From the NCBI RefSeq assembly GCF_003570925.1, contig NZ_QXIS01000034.1:1-64000 (forward strand): DNA of 64,000 nucleotides, written 5' to 3'. Shown here piece after piece: positions 58,020 to 64,000 of this stretch. The position numbers and the translations under genes were made by a program. The stretch comes from Candidatus Cryosericum terrychapinii (GTDB lineage: Bacteria; Caldisericota; Caldisericia; Cryosericales; Cryosericaceae). Every line of letters begins with the position of its first letter. Position 1 is the first letter of the stretch. The notes below the pieces were generated by a model. It did no database searches, had not been told where the DNA came from, and worked only from the letters and a program-made list of their open reading frames with translations.

Positions 58020-59201
58020 TTATTGCGCAGCCGGCCTGATCGTACTCTGGGCACGCAAGCGTTCCACGATCGGAACGAGCTTTGCCAGCGCAGTATCAAC
58101 ATCAGCCTCAGTGTTATACCGAGACAGCGTAAAACGGATGGAGCCATGCGCCTGTTCATGGTTGCGCCCGATCGCCATGAGAATGTAATTTGGTTTGAGC
58201 GTCGCGGCCGCACAGGCTGAACCAGTGTCGACCACGATCCCGTCCATGTCAAGGAACATCATGATCGCCTCGCCCTCGATGAACAGGAAACTGTAACACA
58301 GATGCGACGCAGCCCTTCCGGCGCCATCCGGCCCATTGAGCAGAATATATGGAATGTGCTCACGGATGCCAGTGGCAAGACGGTTCATGAGGCCAAGCAT
58401 GTACTCAACATCCTTGTCGAAGGTCGCGTACAGCAACTCGACGGCCTTGTCGAATCCCGCAATGCCCATCGTATTCGGTGTACCCGGAACAAGCGGAGAG
58501 TACGACTCCGAGCCAAAGGTAATGGGGCGTATCTTCGTGCCCTTGCGTACGTAGAGAGCGCCAACACCCTTGGGGCCATGGATCTTGTTGCTGGAGAAGC
58601 TCACCAGATCTGCCTTCACCGCGTCGACATCCAGTCGCTGCGTCTGTAGTGCACTGGCGAAATCCACATGGTATGGAATCCTGCGGCCCACGTGCTGTGA
58701 CGCATCGGCAATGATTGCTCCTGCCTCGGCAAGAGGTTCGATCGTACCGATCATGTGGTTGACACCCATCAGGCTGACCATCGCCGTGTGCTCATTCAGG
58801 ACCGAGGAAAGCTGGTTGAGATCATACTTTCCCTCACCATCGACCTTGATGTAGTGAGCCTGGTAGCCTTCCTTCTCCAGTGCCTTGTACACCGCGAGCG
58901 TAGCAGGGTACTCGATCTCGCTGGTCACGATCTCAGGTTTGTCGACTGCCTGCGCCCACGTCGAGCCCCACAGGGCGATGTTGATAGCTTCAGTGCCACT
59001 TCCCGTGAACACGACCTCATTCTGCGACGCTCCAATAGCGGCTGCAAGCCGGTTCTGTGCTCTCTCTACGAGTTCCGCAGCGCCAGTGCCGCACTGCGTG
59101 AATGCTGCCGGTACCGCGTATTCATCAATAGCAGCAGTGCGCATCGCTGCCCAGACCTCAGGCGCGACCATCGTACTGCGAAAGTTGTCAAGATAGACCA
59201 T
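58020..59201 (-). CDS. nifS: Cysteine desulfurase (NifS/IscS family)
   Basis: A PLP enzyme supplying sulphur for Fe-S clusters. The 393 residues begin VYLDNFRSTMVAPEV. They carry GSGTEAINIAL near 68, the PLP Lys206 in FSSNKIHGPKG and the catalytic Cys330 in DTGSACAAATLKPNYIL. VSLMGVNHMIGTIEPL replaces the common NNExG with NHMIG. Heading the operon with nifU, ltaE, a glutaredoxin-like gene and an FTR-like gene, it supports the many Fe-S enzymes in this window. Confidence 0.94.
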   Translation of the reverse strand: MVYLDNFRSTMVAPEVWAAMRTAAIDEYAVPAAFTQCGTGAAELVERAQNRLAAAIGASQNEVVFTGSGTEAINIALWGSTWAQAVDKPEIVTSEIEYPATLAVYKALEKEGYQAHYIKVDGEGKYDLNQLSSVLNEHTAMVSLMGVNHMIGTIEPLAEAGAIIADASQHVGRRIPYHVDFASALQTQRLDVDAVKADLVSFSSNKIHGPKGVGALYVRKGTKIRPITFGSESYSPLVPGTPNTMGIAGFDKAVELLYATFDKDVEYMLGLMNRLATGIREHIPYILLNGPDGAGRAASHLCYSFLFIEGEAIMMFLDMDGIVVDTGSACAAATLKPNYILMAIGRNHEQAHGSIRFTLSRYNTEADVDTALAKLVPIVERLRAQSTIRPAAQ

Positions 59202-59261
59202 TGCCTACCTCCTTTTCCTACAGCGGGCAAGAACAGGCTCGAATGCAGGATTACTTCTTTC

Positions 59262-59288
59262 AGCCTATCACAAACGGGGCAAAGTCAA
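59262..59288 (-). promoter_or_regulatory. Possible promoter of the nifSU operon
   Basis: On the minus strand TTGACT (59283-59288) and TAGGCT (59262-59267) are 15 bases apart, about 60 bases before the nifS start. Confidence 0.4.
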
Positions 59289-59313
59289 CACGCGAAAAAG
59301 CGGTGAATACGCG

Positions 59314-60252
59314 TCAGCGAGTAGAGTGACGACGGCTCAACATGTTGTACATGCCTCTCATGTCTCTGTAGTGCTGGAAATCAGAACGAGCCAGTACCAG
59401 TGTCTGACGAACAACATCGGGCTGACTGGAGTACCGCTCAGCAATGGCACGGTATCCCATGATAGCCTTGCGTTCGGCTTCCACGACAATGCCGAGTCCC
59501 TGGAGCAGAGCACTGTAGTCGAGAACCTGCCCTGACTTCAGGGAGGCAATCGCTTCCCTGTGCGGCTCATAGACAACGCCCGCGTATGCACGGTACAACT
59601 GCTGCAACAGCTGAGCGTGGGCGACTTCGCCGACTGCGAGCGAGCTGAATGTTGCCTTCAGACGCCTGTTGGGGGTCATCTCAATGAGTTGCAGGTAGCG
59701 AGCACGTGTTTCGACCTCATCCTCGATTGCATCCTCCAGCAACTCCTGGAGACTGAACGGCGCTCCTTGCGCTTCCCGCGCAATGTGCTGTCCGACACGA
59801 CTTCCAAGCGACCGAAGACGTTGCTGTGCCCGCCACAGCGTGCGAAGGCTGAAGACCCCACCAATCGTTCCTCCCTGCCTGACAATGTCATCCTCAAGCT
59901 GGGAGATCAGCTCATCACCACCGCTCAATCGACGCGTCATCACCAGGAATACGGTGACGCCTGCCAGCCCGACCGAGCGGACAAATCCCGATACTGCAGG
60001 CACGACGGCTCCATTCCAGTAGGGAAAAACGAGAACGAGCCTGTCCCCTCGGCCAAACGACACACCGGGGGTGCTCAGTACGCCCAGGTCAAAGCCCCGG
60101 ACTGCCCGCCTCGCTGAACGCTTCCATCTCGCAGGTAGAGCCGTGAAACGATCGGTCAGACCAAAGAGCGGGGCAGCCAGTGCAGCCGCTATGCCTTCAG
60201 CTACCATTCGAGAATGCCCCATAACAGAGTAGAACACCGTCTTCGTTGTCAT
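59314..60252 (-). CDS. Flavodoxin-like domain fused to a ferritin-like (diiron) helical domain
   Basis: ATG 60252 (MTTKTVFYSVMGHS) gives 312 residues. Residues 1-~150 look like a flavodoxin: FMN-phosphate loop FYSVMGHSRMVAEGIA at the N-terminus, LVLVFPYWNGAVVPAVSGFV near 74 and a Rossmann-like VTVFLVMTRRLSGGDE. Residues ~165-312 are a four-helix bundle with ferritin-like ligands: EDEVETRARYLQLIE, AVGEVAHAQLLQQLY (ExxH), VVEAERKAIMGYRAIAE and LARSDFQHYRDM (DxxH instead of ExxH). A soluble oxygen- or peroxide-reducing protein with its own flavin is the likely role. It lies between the por and nifSU operons. Confidence 0.7.
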   Translation of the reverse strand: MTTKTVFYSVMGHSRMVAEGIAAALAAPLFGLTDRFTALPARWKRSARRAVRGFDLGVLSTPGVSFGRGDRLVLVFPYWNGAVVPAVSGFVRSVGLAGVTVFLVMTRRLSGGDELISQLEDDIVRQGGTIGGVFSLRTLWRAQQRLRSLGSRVGQHIAREAQGAPFSLQELLEDAIEDEVETRARYLQLIEMTPNRRLKATFSSLAVGEVAHAQLLQQLYRAYAGVVYEPHREAIASLKSGQVLDYSALLQGLGIVVEAERKAIMGYRAIAERYSSQPDVVRQTLVLARSDFQHYRDMRGMYNMLSRRHSTR

Positions 60253-60273
60253 TGAGTTGCTCCTCTGACGCAA

Positions 60274-60305
60274 TCAGCCCACCGCCATTGTAGCCGGTGG
60301 GCTGA
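60274..60305 (-). terminator. Hairpin after porB
   Basis: TCAGCCCACCG pairs perfectly with CGGTGGGCTGA (11 bp) in the gap between the por operon and the flavodoxin-ferritin gene. No U-tract follows. Confidence 0.55.
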
Positions 60306-60331
60306 CGAATACAACGCGAGTCTCAGGCGAT

Positions 60332-61276
60332 CTAAAACTGGATGCCGGACTCCTCGAGCTTGAGCAAACGGGCCCACTCGTCATCGATCATCTTTTGCAT
60401 TTCGACGATGACGTGTTCGTTCCCGGGCCTGAACAGATGCCTGAACCGTGTCTGACCCTTGAGGAAATCCTCAATCGGTTTGCGGTTGGAGGGCTTGGTG
60501 TTGATATGCACGATACCGTTCTCAATCTCGTACAGTGGCCAGAAATTGGTTTCGACGGCCAGTTTGGAATATTGGATCGTAAGTGAAGAATCAAAAGACC
60601 AGTTGCTTGGACAGGGTTGCAGAACGGCGAGCACTGCCGGACCGTCCGCACTGAAACCCTTCTGCGCCTTCTTGTACAGGTCCATCGTATTGTTCACAGC
60701 CGCCTGGGCAACATAGGAGATACGGTGGGCCGCTGCAATCTCTACCAGATTCTTTCGCCACTGCGGCTTGCCGAAGCTGACCTTGCCCGCCGGAACGGTC
60801 GTCGTGTTGGCGCCAAATGGGGTGGCACCGCTACGCTGGTTGCCAGTGTTCATATAGCCCTCATTGTCATAGACGAGGTACATGAACTTGTGCCTGCGCT
60901 CAAGAGCTCCGGAGAGAGCCTGAAATCCAATGTCGTAGGTGCCGCCATCGCCTCCGACCGCAAGAATGTTGACCTCCTCGTCAATCTTGCCACGACGTTT
61001 CAGAACCTTGTACGCGGCTTCAATACCTGAAGCGACTGAAGCGGCGTTCTCGAACGTCAGGTGCATCCAGGGTGTATTCCAAGCCGTAAACGGATAGATC
61101 GTCGTTACAACCTCAAGACAGCCTGTCGCACTGACGACAACAACGGGTTTGTCGGAGGCCGCGAGAACAGTCTTGACGATGGATCCAATGCCGCAACCAG
61201 AGCACATCCGATGGCCGGACACGATTCGGGCATCAGCACCAGTCGTCTTTAAAGCAATTTCCTGCAGTGTAGGCAT
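60332..61276 (-). CDS. porB: 2-oxoacid (pyruvate):ferredoxin oxidoreductase beta subunit
   Basis: A TPP-binding subunit of 314 residues. GHRMCSGCGIG near 21 and a later GCLEV supply [4Fe-4S] cysteines, and VGGDGGTYDIGFQALSGALERRHKFMYLVYDNEGYMNTGNQRSGATPFGA is the TPP/Mg motif with its extension. It lies 5 bases after porA. With the other three subunits it oxidises pyruvate (or a branched 2-oxoacid) to acyl-CoA and CO2, reducing ferredoxin. Confidence 0.95.
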   Translation of the reverse strand: MPTLQEIALKTTGADARIVSGHRMCSGCGIGSIVKTVLAASDKPVVVVSATGCLEVVTTIYPFTAWNTPWMHLTFENAASVASGIEAAYKVLKRRGKIDEEVNILAVGGDGGTYDIGFQALSGALERRHKFMYLVYDNEGYMNTGNQRSGATPFGANTTTVPAGKVSFGKPQWRKNLVEIAAAHRISYVAQAAVNNTMDLYKKAQKGFSADGPAVLAVLQPCPSNWSFDSSLTIQYSKLAVETNFWPLYEIENGIVHINTKPSNRKPIEDFLKGQTRFRHLFRPGNEHVIVEMQKMIDDEWARLLKLEESGIQF

Positions 61277-61281
61277 GTCTG

Positions 61282-62451
61282 CTACCCCCTCAGTCCGATG
61301 TACCGCTGATGCTCTGGGTCGAGTTTGCCGGACAGCAGTTCCTCGAAAACGGCTTCGATCTCAGTGGTCATGATGTCGCGACCACCCAGTCCATAGATAT
61401 AGCTCTGCATCGCCGGTCGCCGTTCGAGTTCCCACAGCGCATTGCGGAATTCGGAGTAGACTGGGGCACAGGCGCCAAAATCCATCGATCGATCAAGAAC
61501 GCCGATGACGGGAATGTCCTTGAGCGCCTCACGGACCTCAGCATAAGGGAACGGCCGGAACAGGATCGGTTTGAGCAGACCCACCTTCTTGCCCTGTGCG
61601 CGCATCGCATCGACGGCAGCCTTTGCAGTGCCTGCAGCCGAATTCAGGACGACGACGACGGCTTTCGCATCGTCGATACGATAGGTCTCAAAGAACGGGT
61701 ACTGTTTGCCCGTTATTGCCGAGAGCTCCGTGCCGACTTCATGATAGACTTCGAACACCTTGCTCATTGCCTCTTCCTGAGCACGCTTGAACTCGAAATA
61801 GTAGTCCGGAAGGACCAGGGGTCCAACGCTCTTCGCATGTTCAACATCCAGCAGAGCACGGTCCAGGGACCGTACGCCGACAAACTTCTGTACAAGAGCG
61901 TCATCGAAGATCTCGACCGGCTCCACCGCGTGGCTGGTGATAAATCCATCCTGGTTGACCATGACCGGTAGCTGAACACGATTGTCCTCAGCCACACGAA
62001 TTGCAAGCAGCGTGTTTTCGTAGACTTCCTGGGCGTTCTCGCTGAAGATCTGAATCCAGCCCACAGTGGTCACTCCCATGACATCCGAATGATCACAATG
62101 GATGTTGATCGGCGCGGACAGCGCCCGGTTGACAAGCGACATGACAATGGGCAACCGCAGGCCCGGGGTAGCCGCCACGACTTCCCACATCAGGGCAAGT
62201 CCCTGGGACGAGGTCGCCGACATGGCACGAGCACCAGCTGTTTCGGCACCAACCGTCGCAGACATAGCTGAATGTTCTGACTCGACCGGAACCATCTCTG
62301 TATCGACAATTCCATCTGCGACATACTTTGCAAACTCTTCCACGATTGGTGTCTGAGGCGTGATCGGATAGGCTACGACAACATCGGGATTGATCTGTCG
62401 CATCGCCTCCGCAGCCGCCTGAGCACCGGTTATTGCTTTCCTGACTCCCAT
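61282..62451 (-). CDS. porA: 2-oxoacid (pyruvate):ferredoxin oxidoreductase alpha subunit
   Basis: ATG 62451 follows GGAGG and gives 389 residues. The N-terminus KAITGAQAAAEAMRQINPDVVVAYPITPQTPIVEEFA with EMVPVESEHSAMSA and ARAMSATSSQGLALMWE matches POR alpha domain I, including the substrate/TPP-contact Thr in YPITPQT. Domain II starts around 250. It lies between porD (14 bases upstream) and porB. Pyruvate is the likely main substrate, though 2-oxoisovalerate cannot be excluded. Confidence 0.95.
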   Translation of the reverse strand: MGVRKAITGAQAAAEAMRQINPDVVVAYPITPQTPIVEEFAKYVADGIVDTEMVPVESEHSAMSATVGAETAGARAMSATSSQGLALMWEVVAATPGLRLPIVMSLVNRALSAPINIHCDHSDVMGVTTVGWIQIFSENAQEVYENTLLAIRVAEDNRVQLPVMVNQDGFITSHAVEPVEIFDDALVQKFVGVRSLDRALLDVEHAKSVGPLVLPDYYFEFKRAQEEAMSKVFEVYHEVGTELSAITGKQYPFFETYRIDDAKAVVVVLNSAAGTAKAAVDAMRAQGKKVGLLKPILFRPFPYAEVREALKDIPVIGVLDRSMDFGACAPVYSEFRNALWELERRPAMQSYIYGLGGRDIMTTEIEAVFEELLSGKLDPEHQRYIGLRG

Positions 62452-62465
62452 ATCTGCTCCCTCCT

Positions 62466-62816
62466 CTACAACTTGCAAGAGGCCTGCTCTGCCTCTTCTT
62501 CGCGAACCATGCTGATAGCCTTGGACGGGCACTCATGAGCGCAGATACCGCATCCCTTGCAATAGTCGAGGTTCGTCGCCAATCGTACGACTCCCTTGAA
62601 CAACCGTCCGCCCTTGCCGGCGACGCCTTCCTCGCTCTTGGCGATCGGAATAGCCATGTCAGGACAGTAGCTCACGCAAATCATGCAATGGGTGCACTCA
62701 GAAGCGTTGAAGATGGGACGGAGAACGCGCCACCCACCGGTCTTGTAACCGAGGGACGTAGCTGCCGGCAGCTCCACGCCGAGTTCAAGCTCCTGCCATG
62801 TTCTTCTTTCAGTCAT
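62466..62816 (-). CDS. porD: 2-oxoacid (pyruvate):ferredoxin oxidoreductase delta (2[4Fe-4S] ferredoxin) subunit
   Basis: A 116-residue ferredoxin-like subunit with two classical motifs, CTHCMICVSYCPDMAIP and CKGCGICAHECPSKAIS. The 40-residue N-terminal segment (GVELPAATSLGYKTGGWRVLRPIFN) is typical of PorD. The start overlaps porG by four bases. It shuttles electrons from the TPP site to external ferredoxin. Confidence 0.95.
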   Translation of the reverse strand: MTERRTWQELELGVELPAATSLGYKTGGWRVLRPIFNASECTHCMICVSYCPDMAIPIAKSEEGVAGKGGRLFKGVVRLATNLDYCKGCGICAHECPSKAISMVREEEAEQASCKL

Positions 62817-63379
62817 TTGAAGACCTCCTCATAGCCCCTTCGGAGCATGCTGATATTCTTCTGAACCTTCTCTTCGCCTATCTTTGGCAGGAAGTGCTCG
62901 CGCAAGACATACTCCAGCGACTCCATCTTGACAATGCCGGTCAGTTTCACGAGTGCCCCGAGCATCGGCACGTTGGGTGTGTCCATGCCCAGCAATTCCA
63001 GTGAAATGCCCGTAGCGTCCACACCGTAGAGGGTGCCGTTGAACTGCGCCAACTTCTTGATTTCCGTCGAACAGACTTTGGTGTTGACGATGAGGATGCC
63101 CGTATCGGGTAATCCCGCTGCAACCAGGATGGAGCGCATGATACCAAAATCGAGCACCATGACGACATCAGGAGTCACAATCGGCTCATGGCTCTTAAGT
63201 ACCTTCTCGGCGATCTTGGTGTAAGAGACCGTCGGAGCCCCACGACGCTCAGACCCATACTCGGGGAAAGACTGGATATACTTGCCTTCCTTGAACGCCG
63301 CCTCAGCCAGCAACTGGGACCCCGACTTGGCCCCTTGGCCCGCTCTGCCATGCATTCTGACTTCGTAGACTTCCTTCAT
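62813..63379 (-). CDS. porG: 2-oxoacid (pyruvate):ferredoxin oxidoreductase gamma subunit
   Basis: A 188-residue subunit with EVRMHGRAGQGAKSGSQLLAEAAFKEGKYIQSFPEYGSERRGAPT at the N-terminus, the POR gamma signature. GAGGAGG lies 5 bases before ATG 63379. It is the first gene of the order gamma-delta-alpha-beta, as in archaea and Thermotoga, with a strong promoter at 63550-63578 and a ~160-base leader. Confidence 0.95.
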   Translation of the reverse strand: MKEVYEVRMHGRAGQGAKSGSQLLAEAAFKEGKYIQSFPEYGSERRGAPTVSYTKIAEKVLKSHEPIVTPDVVMVLDFGIMRSILVAAGLPDTGILIVNTKVCSTEIKKLAQFNGTLYGVDATGISLELLGMDTPNVPMLGALVKLTGIVKMESLEYVLREHFLPKIGEEKVQKNISMLRRGYEEVFK

Positions 63380-63549
63380 GTTTCCTCCTCTTTCCAGACC
63401 TCAACCGCAGATTCGTAATTCCATGGCATACATTCGTGCAGAATGCACTGCAAGATTTGCAGAGCCTCTCCTAGAATCAACTATGTAAGACTGATCTGGT
63501 CAGAACTGCACCGTGTTAGACGACGCACAGCGACCCTTCCTGCGCTAAC

Positions 63550-63578
63550 ATTATAGAATGTGCAGGGGCAAAAAGCAA
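63550..63578 (-). promoter_or_regulatory. Strong promoter of the por operon
   Basis: On the minus strand TTGCTT (63573-63578) and a perfect TATAAT (63550-63555) are 17 bases apart. The leader 63380-63543 shows no peptide or recognised riboswitch; 63579-63666 shows nothing else. Confidence 0.7.
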
Positions 63579-63666
63579 CGGAACATTAAGAAACCGTCAC
63601 CGTCCAGAACGGTACCTCTGACCTATCGGGAAAGTGCTGGGCTCCTGTATCACGGCCTGCGCATGC

Positions 63667-64000
63667 CTACTTCCCGATCGCCGACCCAAGCAGCGTCAGC
63701 TGTTGTTCGAGCCAAGGCACAAAGGCACCTTCAGCCGTTGCGCCGAGAGCGTCCAGACTGCAAGCAATGATGCCGTTTGACTGCCGACTGACTCCGGTGC
63801 TGCCTCCAGGAGCGACATTCACAACGACGACCTGGGTCTTTTCTCCAGAACCCCAGTCAGCAACTCTCAAGGCCGCCTCTGCCCCCGAGAGGTCAAGACC
63901 CTTCAGTCCCGGCTGAACCACAACCCGCAATCCGAAGTCCCCGGCTGCGCTTGACCACGTTGTGTCCTCTGCCAGGAATGCCCTGGTACCAGCGCTCCAG
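63667..64000 (-). CDS. C-terminal part of an unidentified protein (5' truncated by window edge)
   Basis: The frame is open to the right edge without a stop, so this is the last ~110 residues of a gene continuing outside. The visible part (VVVQPGLKGLDLSGAEAALRVADWGSGEKTQVVVVNVAPGGSTGVSRQSNGIIACSLDALG) has no motif I recognise. A pattern of nucleotide- or MinD-like proteins (VVVVNVAPGG...V) is faintly suggested but not supportable. The stop lies ~90 bases upstream of the por promoter. Confidence 0.55.
   Translation of the reverse strand, partial: WSAGTRAFLAEDTTWSSAAGDFGLRVVVQPGLKGLDLSGAEAALRVADWGSGEKTQVVVVNVAPGGSTGVSRQSNGIIACSLDALGATAEGAFVPWLEQQLTLLGSAIGK

Noticed and set aside
1-64000. tRNA, rRNA, CRISPR arrays, insertion sequences and prophage genes
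   Set aside because: No cloverleaf with a conserved T-arm, no direct-repeat array, and no transposase, integrase or phage structural motif was found by reading both strands. Short tRNAs could still be missed by eye.

Overview
The window reads as a gene-dense chromosomal segment of a strictly anaerobic, fermentative bacterium of moderately high GC. Starts lie on strong AGGAGG-type ribosome sites, many neighbouring genes overlap by 1-4 bases (ATGA, GTGA, TTGA, TGATG), and promoters are of the ordinary TTGACA/TATAAT type. Marker genes are a GH57-based glycogen pathway, a trimeric-type NAD-dependent [FeFe] hydrogenase, pyruvate:ferredoxin-type oxidoreductase, Rex, and a ferredoxin-thioredoxin-reductase-like protein. 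This fits a deep-branching anaerobe (Caldisericota- or Thermotogota-like); the lineage is my inference and cannot be fixed from the sequence alone. I see no phage, insertion sequence, CRISPR array, rRNA or convincing tRNA.

Layout. 1-9474 (+): glucan operon with three GH57 enzymes, a tiny GalT-like remnant, glycogen synthase, a sugar nucleotidyltransferase/phosphomutase-like fusion and a DUF2804 protein. 9562-18702 (-): nucleoside operon of dcd, LacI regulator, ribokinase, BMP-type ABC importer, ADP-ribosylglycohydrolase-like enzyme and nucleoside phosphorylase, with a LacI-type operator in front. 18912-22519 (-): ddl, an alpha/beta hydrolase and a membrane-anchored Mur ligase. 22702-27121: ferredoxin-like aldo/keto reductase (+), a Fur-family regulator with a metal exporter behind a Fur-type palindrome (-), and a DUF1893-PepT fusion (+). 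27198-30927 (-): molybdenum hydroxylase. 31075-43247 (-): one very long hydrogenase operon running from a formate/nitrite-type channel and mobA through hydC, hydB, hydA, a second NuoE/NuoF pair and a set of small signalling proteins to rex. 43466-48192: an ECF-type S component, rpsT, holA, asnS, a YceD protein, a coiled-coil protein and coaD. 48292-52416: polar amino-acid ABC importer plus a second, partly identical binding protein. 52504-55107 (-): ABC-2 exporter with a possible leader peptide. 55492-59201 (-): redox and Fe-S operon. 59314-60252 (-): flavodoxin/ferritin-like fusion. 60332-63379 (-): porGDAB. An unidentified truncated gene enters at the right edge.

How they work together. Glucan is stored and broken down. 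Oxo-acids are oxidised to reduced ferredoxin by Por, and ferredoxin plus NADH are disposed of as H2 by the hydrogenase, with Rex as a likely NADH sensor. NifSU, mobA and the metal-responsive locus supply cofactors. The features most worth a second look are the inverted, nearly identical halves of the two amino-acid-binding genes (a possible inversion switch), the hydrogenase-linked signalling cassette with a degenerate second NuoF, the flavodoxin-ferritin and DUF1893-PepT fusions, and the leader peptide ahead of the ABC-2 exporter.
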